Source of the DNA: Dryas octopetala | Lineage: Eukaryota > Streptophyta > Magnoliopsida > Rosales > Rosaceae | Assembly (NCBI GenBank): GCA_963921425.1 | Contig: OY992832.1 | Location: forward strand, 14,854,835 to 14,918,834 | Direction: 5' to 3' | DNA length: 64,000 nucleotides | In this document: positions 1 to 12,009 of the stretch, one piece after another | Layout: each line of letters opens with the position of its first letter | Numbering within the stretch: the first letter of the stretch is position 1 | The notes under the pieces: generated by a model | Told to the model about the DNA's origin: nothing | What the model saw: only the letters and a program-made list of their open reading frames with translations | Databases searched by the model: none | Translations under genes and position numbers: made by a program

Positions 1-111
1 TTAATGAAATAAACAAATTTCAATTTTAATGCTGGAGTACAGGTTACAAGACTTTATAGTCTGTCATTTAGAATGACCAAACTTAAAATTGGTTAATGTT
101 TGTTCGTGCAG

Positions 112-1230
112 TGGAGCTGAGGATGTTGCCTTGATTGAGTATGCCAAACTAACTGGTCGGCCCTTCACGGTATTTAGCCTGGATACCGGGAGGCTAAACC
201 CAGAGACGTACCAGTTTTTTGACACTGTTGAGAAGCACTATGGCATTCACATTGAATACACATTCCCTGATGCCGTGGAAGTTCAAGCACTGGTGCGCAA
301 CAAAGGACTGTTCTCATTTTACGAGGATGGCCACCAGGAGTGCTGCAGAGTAAGGAAGGTTAGGCCTTTGAGGCGGGCCCTTAAGGGTCTGCGTGCCTGG
401 GTCACTGGGCAGAGAAAAGATCAGTCTCCCGGGACAAGGGCTGAAATTCCGGTTGTTCAGTTGGACCCATCCTTTGAAGGAATTGATGGTGGAATTGGCA
501 GCTTGGTAAAGTGGAATCCTGTTGCCAATGTGGAAGGTCATGAGATATGGAACTTCCTCCAAGTCATGAATGTTCCTGTCAATTCTCTGCACTCACAAGG
601 CTACATTTCAATCGGGTGTGAGCCATGCACAAGGCCAGTGCTGCCGGGGCAGCATGAAAGGGAGGGAAGATGGTGGTGGGAGGACTCTAAGGCAAAGGAG
701 TGCGGCCTCCATAAAGGAAATATCAAACAAGAGGTGCCACAACTCAATGGCAATGGAAATGGGATTTCAACAACTAATGGGAGTGCCAATGTCCCAGACA
801 TCTTTAACAGCCAGAACTTGGTGTCCTTGAGTAGGACCGGGATACAGAACCTGGCAAGATTGGAAAACCGAAGAGAGCCTTGGCTTGTTGTGCTTTATGC
901 ACCGTGGTGCCGGTTCTGTCAGGTGAATACTACTTATATTATTAAAGTATGCTGATTCTGATTGTGTCTAACTTGCTTCTTTTTCTGGAATTTTTGCAGG
1001 CAATGGAAGGATCATATGTTGAATTAGCAGAGAATCTGGCAGGGACAGGAGTAAAGGTGGGTAAGTTCAGGGCTGATGGGGAACAGAAGGCATATGCACA
1101 GTAAGAGCTGCAGTTGGCAAGCTTTCCAACAATACTCTTCTTCCCCAAACACTCATCAAAGCCCATCAAGTACCCTTCAGAGAAGAGGGATGTTGCGGCA
1201 TTGACGGCTTTTGTGAATGCTCTGCGGTGA
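112..1230 (+). CDS. APR: 5'-adenylylsulfate (APS) reductase, 3' part, truncated by a stop codon
   Basis: Plastid enzyme that reduces APS to sulfite with glutathione, a key step of sulfate assimilation. Two exons are visible, 112-922 and 1000-1230; earlier exons lie left of the window. The first exon begins in the PAPS-reductase-like core ([13 protein letters not shown]) and carries the FeS/catalytic cysteine motifs [11 protein letters not shown] and IGCEPCTRP, followed by the [12 protein letters not shown] signature. It runs into the C-terminal glutaredoxin-like domain with the redox motif PWCRFCQ. In the second exon the frame meets TAA at 1102-1104, where relatives have a Gln codon (KAYAQ, stop, [15 protein letters not shown]). 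After the stop the frame stays open and family-like to the expected end TGA at 1228-1230, so 42 residues would be lost. An AATAAA signal at 1422-1427 suits the 3' end. Either a recent nonsense allele or a base error; identity of the family is secure. Confidence 0.9.
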
Positions 1231-2008
1231 CAACTTAATGCACCAGTAGAAGGAACTGTATGTGTTAGTCCAAGTCAAAGACCTCGGTCTGTCTCTCTCT
1301 CATGCACACAGTCAGGCAATCATCTTGAGATTAAGGGGTTCAGGGTTTTCTGTGTAAATAACTTGTAATGTAAATATTGTGTGAGATCAATCATCTCGTC
1401 GATCTCTTCATGTTTTTTCTGAATAAAGGAGCATTGTTATCATTTCTAAAATTGCTTTCTTAGAGCTAATTGTGGATTTACTTTTCTACCTGTTCTATCA
1501 GTCTGTTCACTGAAGTTGCAGTCAATGAACTTGGTCAAAAGCTTTGTAGCTTGGCTAGACTACTGAGATGGGAGCGTCGTCAATCCGACATCACCTTTAT
1601 TAATTAACTAAAAGTAATTAATAAACAAAGCTTGCAAGTATTTTTACCTTTCTAATTCCTTTGTTTTGTTTAATCTTTTCCCTCAGCATCACCAAGTTAC
1701 CAACTAATTTAATTAATCAAAACCAGAGGAGACTGTTGGAAAACATTAAAAATGAGTCTGATGAGGGCCTGCCATATGGGAATTACTGAATGGTCATTTT
1801 GTGAACTTGTCCTCGCAATCTCACCCTTCACACACAGTAAAAAAACACCCTCGATCGGTATAAATCTAACTATCTACATATAAAAGTCAGTGACCCTTCA
1901 CTGCCCATATGACATACTACTACAGTACTACTAAGCACTACTTGGAGAGTTATTAAGAGAGGGATATTAATTCTAATTACACTCTTAATTTTAGGAAATT
2001 CAGAATTA
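1231..2008. other. Intergenic: APR 3' UTR and promoter of the first GDSL copy
   Basis: The first 200 bases look like the APR 3' untranslated region, with AATAAA at 1422-1427. The remainder is AT-rich. A TATAAAT-like box near 1859-1865 could serve the GDSL copy that starts at 2009. No other gene is seen. Confidence 0.5.
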
Positions 2009-2397
2009 ATGGGTGATCACATTGATGATGTTGAGCGTGGGAGGGGGGGTCTCTTGTTCCTCTTCAGCTCTCTTTTGGTGATGTTTGGTTGGTTGAGTTG
2101 GTCATCAGAAGCTCATGGGGCTCCGGCCATATACGTATTTGGAGACTCCCTGGTGGATGTGGGCAACAACAATCACCTTCTTTTGTCCCTTTCCAAAGCC
2201 AAATTTTTTCACCATGGCATCGACTTTCCCTCCCAAAACCCAACTGGCAGAGTGGCAGGTTTTCTAATGGCAAAAATGCTGCTGATTTTCTTGGTCAGTC
2301 CATTCCCAATTCCCAAATCATCATACATGCATATATATTGTGCTTAATTAATTACATGTTGAGAAGTATCTGATAGTTTTATTGATGAGAAAAATAT

Positions 2398-2570
2398 TGT
2401 TAGGCCATTCGTTGAGATCTTAAACTTTTGGGGTATAGTGATTGTCTAATATGGTATCATAGCCTTATTTGTAAGAGGAATCCTCCATTGTTCCAATTTT
2501 ATATGTTTCTGTCTATTACTATATGTTTACTCTCCACATGCAGGTTGAGACTATATTATTAGCCCATTGC
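2398..2570 (+). repeat. LTR-edge-like fragment with tRNA-Met primer-site remnant
   Basis: Inside intron 1 of the first GDSL copy. A stretch starting TGTTAGGCCATTCG leads into TGGTATCATAGCC at about 2453, close to the usual TGGTATCAGAGCC primer-binding site of plant LTR elements. No matching second LTR was found, so this is at best a fragment. Confidence 0.35.
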
Positions 2571-4225
2571 TTGACAGCTTAATTTTTTGAGACACACTAT
2601 CAACCATATATGACTAACAAACAAGGTTGACCCAATAATTTTGAGAGTAAGAAGAATGCATAAAATGGTGCGGTTTTGTGCATGCCCACAATCTCATATA
2701 TATATATATATATATATTTTTTTTCTATGAATAAAAAATATTGCATGAGTTAATTATAGTAATGGTCTCTGAACTATACTCCAAATTATAGTACTTTAGT
2801 AAAGGGAGATCTTGTTAATTCAGTTTGTGGAAATGCATGAATAATGTGGTTTGGTTTGTTTTTCATTACAATTAATGGTTATTTTGATTTTGATATGATT
2901 AATGTGATGGACTCTTGGGCATGCAGCTGAGAAAGTTGGAGTAGAGAGTCCAGCACCATATTTCTCCCTGTCCAAGCGTGACTACGATGCCAAGATGGAG
3001 GCTGGTGTCAACTTTGCTTCTGGAGGTGCTGGAATCTTAAATGAAACTACAGATCAAATTGTTGTAAGTCAATTAATTACACAAAGAATATGATTTCAAT
3101 CACACCCTATAGCAAGTATTTTTTTTTACTTTTCTAATTTATTGAATTGAATTTGAATTCCCTTGCATTTTGATTCCAACAAACGGGTTAATTTTTTGAG
3201 TAATACTATAACAACTACATAATTTGACAGTTGATGTGTATTTAATACATTATAGTCCGTTAATTAAAGCATTGACTACTATCTCATATGATTAACTAAT
3301 GTGGCCTAAATTGTGATTTTTCTAGCATTAACTTAAACTATTTTATTACTTCTTCTCTCTCATGTGCTTCATTCAGGACCAGTCAATATCTTTGACAGAG
3401 CAAATAGACTGTTTTTCAAGAGTGCATGGAGAAATGACAAAACATCTAGGATCATCCAATGCACATAAGCTCCTCTCAAAATCTATTTTTGCCTCGTTGT
3501 AATTGGAGGCAATGATCTCTTTAACTACTTTGCATCCTCCAATCTCAACTCTAAAATCACCCCAATGCAGTATGTGAACTTGATGGCTAAGACACTACAA
3601 GGACAAATGAAGGTAATTAACGAAGCATTAACTAACTAGATAACAAAGCCAGCTTGGGTTGTTGTTTAATTACAATAGCCTCATGCATTTAAATAATTTC
3701 CATTTGTTTGCCAGTGATGTACATGTAAATCTCATCTAAACGAGTTTTATATATTTTCAAAACAAGATTCTCTACGTATGTTTTTTATGTTGATCTGTGC
3801 TTATATTCAAAACGACGTTATTTTACAGCGTTTGTACAATTATTATGCTCGTAAGTTTGTGATTGTCGGGGTTGGGGCAATTGGATGCATCCCAGAGGTG
3901 AGGGTGAATGATAGATATGAAAAATGTAATAAAGGGATGAACCACTTGGCTGTTAAATACAATGAAGCTCTTGGATCAGTGCTCAAGCATATGAAATCAA
4001 CGTTCAAGCAGGACATGCACTACTCCTACTTTGATGGTTACAGTGTCCTTCAGAGCCTCATTACCAAACCAGCTGCTTATGGTACAAGACTTATTAATTA
4101 TGTAATTCCCTCTTCTTACAATTCATCAATTCGGATATACAAACATATAATTAATGATCACTTGCTCACCATATAATGATCACTTCATCCATTACCCATT
4201 AATTATGTAATTCCCTCTTCTTATT

Positions 4226-4587
4226 AATGATCACTCGTTTATCATAGAGCAGAGAATTCTCCGCTCACCTAACCACCCAGCAACGAATTTCAATAATTGA
4301 ATCCATTCATATGCTAGAGTATTATTCAAAAATCAACCTTGCGAAAAATCAGTCAAATTGGAAATTATTTAGCAAATGTATTACTGTCAACATCATTTCA
4401 ACCTTATATATCTGACAAAATTTGTCTGCAAAATTTGGAGGACCAAACAATTATCAATTTGACTAATTTTTTACAAGGACGACCCTTAATTAAAGATGGA
4501 CCTAAAAAATGGACTGTTTTGATCACTGAATTCCCCGCTCTGTGGTAAGTGAAAAATTCTCCGCTCTATAGTGAACGAGTGATCATT
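4226..4587. mobile_element. Foldback MITE A in GDSL intron 4
   Basis: The ends are inverted copies: AATGATCACTCGTTTATCAT on the left, and the right end read in reverse complement is AATGATCACTCGTTCACTAT. Similarity continues inward (AGAG, GAGAATT, CCGCTC). About 360 bases with no coding capacity. It directly abuts element B. No clear target-site duplication was seen. Confidence 0.65.
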
Positions 4588-4971
4588 TCTATTGAGGTAT
4601 ACCTCAACTTATTTATGTTGAGGTATGACCTTGTTGGGCCCCACACGAGTCGCTTTGTATCGATCCGAACCGTTCGCAAGGATCATCTTCATTGATAGAT
4701 CATCATTGTAAAAAATTAGTCAAATCGGAAATCATTTGCATATCTAACTTTGATAAAACAAATGGACGGTTTGATCGAAAATATTTGATTGGTCCATTTA
4801 TTCGACCAAAGTTACATAGGCAAATGATTTCCGATTTGGCTAATTTTTTGCAAAGATGATCTATCAATGAAGATGATTTTTGCGAACGGTTCGGATCGAC
4901 ACAAAACGACTCGTGTGGGCCCTAATAGGGTATACCTCAACATAAATAAGTTGAGGTATACCTCAATAGAA
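4587..4971. mobile_element. Foldback MITE B in GDSL intron 4
   Basis: Almost wholly palindromic. It begins TTCTATTGAGGTATACCTCA and ends with its reverse complement. Internal arms share CACACGAGTCG, GAACCGTTCG and TTGATAGATCATC in inverted order. About 385 bases, no coding capacity. The internal blocks recur in element D, so the two are relatives. Confidence 0.75.
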
Positions 4972-5270
4972 GGAGCCTATATATATATATATATTCCTTA
5001 CTTTACAATATTGTTAGGATCAACCCATTCCGAAAAATCATTTTATGAGTAGAACCATCATCATTTTCATTAAGAATTATCATTACAATAAATGAGTCAA
5101 ATCCCAAACCATTACCATAATTTTTCCACAATTTGATGCCTGAATGGTTCCAAGTGCACTATCGATCCTCAATTAATTGGTTCAAAAAACCCATTATTCG
5201 TTTTATTGATTTTCCATGTCTTTTCCTTTTTAGCTTAATATAAAGAAAGCGTCAATTATCATCTATATAT

Positions 5271-5632
5271 AGATAATTTCACGTTTAGTCTACTTATTAT
5301 TTCATAATTCTTGTGTTGGTCTACAAATTTTTTTAAGTGCCAAATCAATCCACGAATATATTAATTGAAGTTTACCAACTTAGTCTATTCCATCAAAATG
5401 TATACCCTAAATGGATGTCAATTTGGGTCACGTGGGGGAGTACATGGAAGTGCAAAAGGGAGAGGAGGGGATATGAAATCACCAATTTGCTCCTCTATGT
5501 GTGTCTCACGTGACAAAACTTAACACCCGTTTGTGATATTTTGACGGAATGAATTCTCATTTGGCACTTTAAAAAATTGTGGACCAATACGAAAATTATG
5601 AAATAATAAGTGGACCAACCGTGTAATTATCT
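5271..5632. mobile_element. Foldback MITE C in GDSL intron 4
   Basis: Left arm AGATAATTTCACGTTTAGTC then TACTTATTATTTCATAATTC; the right arm in reverse complement reads AGATAATTACACGGTTGGTC then CACTTATTATTTCATAATTT. Similarity runs on through AAGTGCCAAAT to a CACGTG-containing centre. Flanked by TA runs, so the target duplication cannot be told. Confidence 0.65.
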
Positions 5633-5648
5633 ATATATATATATATAT

Positions 5649-6060
5649 AGAGGGCCCTCCCAATAAGGGATCCCTCATTTAGTGTTAAATGAGAGATCAC
5701 CTTGTGGGGCCCACACGAGTCGTTTTGTGTTAATTCGAACCGTTCATTTTTTACATCTCCATTGATAGATCATCCCTGCAAAAAATCAGCCAAATCAGAA
5801 ATCGTTTACTCGTTCGATTAAGCGGTCAAAGTTTAGGTGTTTATAGAGGAATTTGTTGTTCGTCCATTTGTTTTAAACTTTGACCGCTTAAACAAATGGG
5901 TAAACGATTTCTGATTTGGCTGATTTTTTGCAGGGATGATCTATCAATGGAGATGTAAAAAATGGACGGTTCAGATTAACACAAAACGACTCGTGTGGGC
6001 CCCACAAGGTGATCCCTCATTTAACACTAAATGAGGGATCCCTTATTGGAAGGGCCCTCT
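5649..6060. mobile_element. Foldback MITE D in GDSL intron 4
   Basis: Ends AGAGGGCCCTCCCAATAAGG and, in reverse complement, AGAGGGCCCTTCCAATAAGG. The palindrome runs through TTTAGTGTTAAATGAG, CACACGAGTCG, GAACCGTTCA and AATCAGAAATCGTTTAC to a short loop near 5850. Its internal arms match element B. About 412 bases within TA microsatellites. Confidence 0.75.
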
Positions 6061-6335
6061 ATATATATATATATCTCATATGATTAAGATGAAAAGTTCG
6101 GTATTTGATTTCAGGATTTGCTGAGGTTAAAGAAGCTTGTTGTGGGCTTGGGCACCTTAACGCAGATGTTCCTTGTCTGCCAATTTCAAGCTATTGCACC
6201 AACAGAAGCAACCATGTCTTCTGGGATAGAACACATCCTACAGAGGCAGTCCATCGCATCATTGTGGATTATATGGTTCATGGTTCTTCACAATTCACAT
6301 CCCCAATGAATGTGAAGAAGCTACTTCATGTTTAA

Positions 6336-7335
6336 GGTCACTGATAGATGCCTCTATATATATGCCACTTTCTTATATAAGAGGTGCGCCACTTTTACAA
6401 TTTTGTCATGTCTATTGTATTTGGGTTTATATATAAGATTGTAGTACTTTACTCTATAAAAATTTCTTAAATCTTGGCTTCAATTTTGTGATTGAAGGGT
6501 TTAAGGAATGTAGGGCAGCCCAGGTTATTGCTGTATTATTTTCGTCATATACATAGTTTTCATGTTTCTATATATCTTGCATCTAATTAATAGGCTTAAT
6601 TTGTTGAATAGGATTTGCAATAATGTTTGTGGTTAGCTCCAATTATGCAAGCAGTTGGGATATTTTGGAAACTAATTAATTGTTGGTTGCTACTATATCT
6701 ATCAGTACCCGACATCACTGAAGCCTTATTGAAGTGCTGTAGAAAAAGTGTCACCGTGTCACAATCTCATAATTGAAATACGATTAATCTTTATTTGTAT
6801 TAAAAAAATTCTATCAAAATTCAGTCAATAAAAAATCAAATTTGGAATCCCTAAGAGTTATGTATAGTACCTATAAAAAACAAAAAAAATCTCTCCTTAA
6901 AAATTTTGCAAACCTATCACTTCATTTGTTGGGTGGGCCAACATTTGGTTGAACCTCATCATCTTATATAACTATAGAGATAATGAGACCAAAGCAGAGA
7001 AAAAAAGAAAGAAAAGGTCAATGCTGATCTCAAAGACTGTAAAAGCAAGCTCTATTAGTAGGTCTCTAAATCAATGAGACTTAAAATTCCTAACAACTTC
7101 ATATGCAATTTATTAAGATGGAGTACGTACCGCCTATACTAGTGAGTGGAGCCCAAGATTGTCTTTTCGTACCAAAAAAATGTACACTACCTCATTAAGC
7201 GATGCTCTTTATGTAGTAGCAAGACCAAACCCCTCACCGCCTTACACAGTGTGTAGTGAAGGCTGTGTGCCTGTGCGTCTGTAGAGACAAGCACTCTAAA
7301 AGAGAGAGAGCGAGATAGCTTCTTGTGCTCCTACA
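6336..7335. other. Intergenic between first and second GDSL copies
   Basis: AT-rich DNA holding the 3' region of the first copy and the promoter of the second. No gene is seen. A block with AAATGTACACT at 7178-7188 is also found upstream of the third copy. Confidence 0.5.
7178..7188 (+). promoter_or_regulatory. Promoter block shared by second and third GDSL copies
   Basis: AAATGTACACT lies about 150 bases before the ATG; the same 11 bases occur at 15979-15989, about 130 bases before the third copy. The surroundings (GAGCCC and ATTGTCT further upstream) are also similar. Could be a retained regulatory site or simply common ancestry. Confidence 0.35.
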
Positions 7336-9843
7336 ATGGCTTCCAATTTTTTCCTTCTGAGTTTCTTCATCTTCATCTTCTCTCCTTCCTCCAGCTTTAG
7401 AGGGATAATGCTGAGATTGGCAGAGGGTGGCGTGGTTCCAGGCATGTACGTTTTTGGGGATTCCCTAGTAGATGTGGGCAACAACAATTACCTCAAGTTT
7501 TCATATGTCAAAGCAAATTTTCCTCACAATGGAGTCGACTTTCCTACCAAAATACCAACTGGTAGATTTTGTAATGGCAAGAATGCTGCAGATCTTCTTG
7601 GTAAGAAGTGCCATCTTCAGAGTTCCAATCCTCTACTAATTATATTTTCTATTTTTCATTTAATTATCATTTTAAATTCTTAAACGACCGATGTTCTGTT
7701 TTAGACATAAATACAATATTAATAGCAAATAACCAGAGACAGAAGGTCTAATTTTAGGTTTTGTATTTTGGTCCTTCTTAGTTGTAGGAGAATTTAAATA
7801 TTTACTTCCTTGTTAATTAATATGTTTCTAACTTAACCAAATTAACTTCTATATATGTGTAGTTTTTTTTTTTTGTTTTTTGGTACAAAACTTCTATATA
7901 TAGTTTGTACGTGCTTAATTGGTTGTTGTATGTCAGGGCCGGGCTTCCTACATGTGTGTATCAGTGTACGTAGGCAAAGCTATTTTTTTTTTCAACGAAA
8001 GAAATAATAGACAAAGGTAAATGAATAAATAAGTAAGGAGTAGCGTTAAAGACAGAATTTAATTAACAACACCTGGCAATTTTAGACCTACTAATCCATA
8101 TATATATATAGGAAGATCAGTCAAAGCTACTCAAACATTGGAAATAGAGTGTCACCCCAAAAAAAAAAAATTGAGGTCCTTCAAGTCCCATAGAGATAAT
8201 AAAGATTAATGAGTAACATTGTGCAACGTCATTTCCCCAATGTAGCAACTTAACAGCTGTATCTTGCACCTTGATATGAATCTGCAGCACCAAGAGCAAG
8301 ACAAGTAGACAACATCCAATTTTCACAAAGATATCAAAACGTATTTGTAGGATTTAGTTTATGAGTTATATATAATTTTATTAGTAGAGTAATGTTCTTT
8401 TATACAGTATAGTCGAACAACATAAAATACTTATGTGTAGGTGTGAGAGAACATTTTCATTTATTAGTACGTATTAATGGTCAATGGATGCATATATATT
8501 AAAGTATGCTTGATTATCATACTAATTAATATTTGACCGATTTTGAATTTTGGGCAGCTGAGAAAATGGGATTACCAACCATACCACCATATCTCTCTAT
8601 GGCTTCTAAGTTGAAGAAGAGCTACTATACCCGGTTCCTAAATGGTGTTAACTTTGCGTCTGGAGCTGCTACAATCTTCAACGACATAAACCAAACATTT
8701 GTTAGTGCAAACACAAATAATTTGTCCTTTCACATTTTCAGTCTGATATGCATTGCTCTCAAAAAGAAAGCTATATATATATGCACACTAACAATAAATT
8801 AAGCTAGTTTTCTTCTGCTTGTTAATTACATTGTTTCAGCCCCAGTCAATATCCTTGGCAAAACAAGTAGACTACTATCTAGCAGTGCATAACGAGATTG
8901 TGCAAGGGCTAGGTACCTCAAAGGCACAAACTCATCTCTCAAAATCTCTCTTCACAATTATCATTGGAAGCAATGACATCTACGCATACTTTGGCTTGTC
9001 TGACACTAAGACCACACCACAGCAGTATGTGAACAACATGGTCCTCACACTAAAACGACAACTCAAGGTAACAAAATAAAACAAAGTATTAAATTTTTTT
9101 TGGATATATTTTTGAAAGTTAATTCATGCATGTTTAATTTGGCATGCAGCGTTTATATGATTATGGTGCACGTAAGTTTGTGATTGTTGGGGTTGGGGTT
9201 ATCGGATGCACCCCATCAGTGAGGAATGAGAGAACAGATCAAGAATGCAATGCAGACTTGAATCAATTGTCAGTTAAGTACAATGCACTTCTCAAGTCAA
9301 TGTTGAAGAATATGAAATCGGAGCTCAAAGGCATAAACTACTCCTACTTTGATGGTTACAGCCTCATGCACAACTTCATTCAGAAACCAACCGCTTATGG
9401 TAATACCATATAATATTTTCCTTCATGTGCATAAATCAATATAAAATTCCAGTAATCATCGTCAAAGAGTTTCACATGTTATATAGTCAAATAATCGATT
9501 TAAATGACAGTTTGACAATATAACATGACAAATTATCTGGTGGAGAAAACAATGTAGGAGTTCTCAAATTTCTTGGGATATTGAATCTATTAATTAATGC
9601 AATTAATATGTATGTGATTCAGGATTTGTTGAGGTGAAGGGTGCTTGCTGTGGTCTTGGGCCGCTGAATGCAGATGCTCCTTGCCTGCCATTTGCAAGCT
9701 ATTGCTCCAACAGAAGCAACCATCTGTTCTGGGATAGAACCCATCCTACTGAGGCATCTCATCGCATATTTGTGGATTACATTCTCTATGGTCCTTTACA
9801 ATACACATTTCCCATAAACGTGAAGAAGCTAGTTGCAATTTAA
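7336..9843 (+). CDS. GDSL esterase/lipase (At5g55050-like), second copy
   Basis: Secreted SGNH/GDSL-family serine hydrolase expected to cleave acyl esters in the apoplast or cell wall; the substrate is unknown. Exons 7336-7600, 8558-8700, 8840-9067, 9150-9399 and 9623-9843 join in one frame to 368 residues, normal for the family. The first 20 or so residues are a signal peptide. The nucleophile is Ser43 in GDSLVDVGNNN. Block III is GSNDIYAYF, and Asp333/His336 lie in WDRTHPTE near the C terminus. The CCGLG and C-rich segments of plant GDSL lipases are present in exon 5. All introns are GT-AG. It is the middle of a head-to-tail array of three. The start is the first ATG, directly before the signal peptide. 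Confidence 0.93.
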
Positions 9844-12009
9844 TTAATCTCACTAGCATATATACATAATTAAGCAGCTCGCCCCTATGCTATATATGGA
9901 TATATTAATTAAGGTGGTTTAATCTCACTTCATTTGTGTACGTACCTTTTAAGTGTGTTTGGACAGTACTATTAGTATCATGATCTAAATTAAAAGAGTG
10001 ACATGCGGATAATTTCTTAAATTAATCGTCTTTTCAATGAGAATATTATATATACAGGAGGTTTAATTAAGTGATTTGCCATGGTATGCATGCATATATG
10101 GTTACTCATGTTGTTTAGCAGTGCACACACTCGTCATGTAAGCCTAGCAGAGCAAAATTGTTGGACGCATATCTATTGATGTACGGACGTGTGTGGACCT
10201 GCACTAGTCATAAAATAGAGAAAATTGCATGTAATTGATGTATACATCATTATTCTCACAATAAATGATCACATGACTAACATGCATGTGAAATGATGTT
10301 GTAAGAACGTGAGTATATTCATTCTTTATGTGTAAGTTTTTCTCATTGTGACTCAGTCATATTTTCATGGCCATTCAAACGGCTTTTTTGAGCCGTCGAA
10401 TTAATTCTACAACAAGAGACCATACAACGGATTAGTCCATGCAAATAATTAAGCAGTGGATCGAAATTCGAAAGAGACCAGCATATTACTAGCTCTTTTG
10501 GTTTTGCCAAATAGGATTTGCCATTGGTATTATATCTTCTTAGGGCTTCGTACTGGGCCTTAATTGACAGCCCCATAAGGGTCTGTCTTGGGCCTTTGGA
10601 CCTCTAACCCTTGTAGATCTCCTTTGCGACCTTGGCCAACATAAGTAGGCTCATCCTCCTTATGAGCTTCGAATAATTATCACCCAACAACACCAAGTTT
10701 TTGTTTAGAATCTCTTTAGTATTTGTTTTGATTTATGGATTTTCAAGACCAAGTGACTTACGTGGATGATGATTGATCCATTTTTGACACCAATTAAAAA
10801 CCATTCGATTTATTGACAAGCAGAGTCGGTGCTCAATAATGCCCGGTACTGAGTCCTCAACATTGTTACCAACTTACCATTATAATGTGATGCTCAAAAA
10901 TGGGTTAGTTGCCACTCTGTCTCTCAACCGTGTGTGCGAAATAGAATCCTATACTGATTTTTTTGTGTTTGATTTAAGTGAGAATGTTTAAAACTATGTC
11001 ATTTTTGTGAGTATGTCTAAAACAATGTCATTTTTGTGTTCAATAATTGAGCGTTTTGAAGTTTTGAGTTTAATATTTAAAAATTATATTGAAAAGAAAA
11101 ATAATAAGTGGAAGTCTATAATAACATAGTTGTAGTCTTGTAGATATAAATCTAAAAACATTAACAGAGAGATATGTTAATGTTGGACAACCGACGTGGT
11201 GTGGACCCAACTACTCCAAGATATGTTCTGTTCTAACAAAGGGTACGTTGAACTTTGCATTGAATTCAGACACCATTTTCTTTCATTTTCAATGAATCAT
11301 CAACAACATTTGTCCTGATATGATCTCTTCTATAATTACTAAATAATTTTCCTTGGAAGATTATTGTGGAGTTGAATTCTTTGTTTCTGGTGATGTAACG
11401 TCCATCTCGATCACAGATGTTCCCAAGATATATATTTCTATATATGGGCTCAAAAATAGACAAAATATAGTTAACCCATTGCCAACGGAACAAAGAGAGA
11501 GTGTGACTGCATGTGACCCATTCACGGTTTCACACCACCATGTATTGAGCTGATCAAACTCAAACTCAAAATGGACGGACTTGAATCACTCATTCATTTG
11601 TTGGTCCACCCTATTATCATTGCTATTGGTAGCCCATATATGCACTGCTACTATGTATCTATCTGTCTACGGCTGTTCTGTTTTGCGGTAATGGCTTGAC
11701 CTTCTGACTCATCCAGCTAGAAAACCCATCAAGACAAACAATATTAAAGCCCCAGATCGGGTGATAACCCAAAAATATATCCATCTATCTTTGGGTTTAT
11801 TGCTGAAACAACACCAATGGAGTCTTAAGAAACTTTTCCACACTGTCTGCATTAGATTGGATTAAGAGATTGTTGGGTCTTGACCAATTAGATATCTTCC
11901 TTAGTTCCTTTATTTAATCCAACTCACTCACCAAATCTGCAAGGATCCTTTGTCATAACCTCTCTTGCAATTAAAGACTAAAAACATGAAATTATAAAAA
12001 CAGAAAAAA
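9844..12009. other. Intergenic, AT-rich
   Basis: Follows the 3' end of the second GDSL copy. It contains only short open frames without family resemblance. I see no gene or clear element before the TRIM-like unit at 12010. Confidence 0.5.

Larger units (their letters stand above)
2009..6335 (+). pseudogene. GDSL esterase/lipase, first tandem copy, two frameshifts
   Basis: Relic of a secreted SGNH/GDSL hydrolase of the At5g55050 type, with the same five-exon structure as its two downstream neighbours: about 2009-2288, 2927-3063, 3377-3612, 3829-4081 and 6115-6335. It keeps a signal-peptide-like start, the nucleophile block YVFGDSLVDVGNNN, the GGND block and the DRTHPTE Asp/His block. Exon 1 has an 8-base near-perfect duplication (TGGCAGAG then TGGCAGGT, about 2247-2262) that shifts the frame just before [14 protein letters not shown]. 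Exon 3 lacks one base near 3495: SKSIF is followed by an out-of-frame VVIGGNDLFNYF and a stop at once. Splice sites still look intact. The last intron is about 2 kb and packed with foldback elements. It could be transcribed, but a full-length enzyme cannot be made unless both frameshifts are sequence errors. Confidence 0.85.

Noticed and set aside
901-922. CRFC in place of CPFC in the APS reductase redox motif
   Set aside because: As far as I recall this variant is common among plant APS reductases, so it is not a defect.
7936-7960. hAT-like terminus CAGGGCCGGGC in a GDSL intron
   Set aside because: No partner end or target duplication was found.
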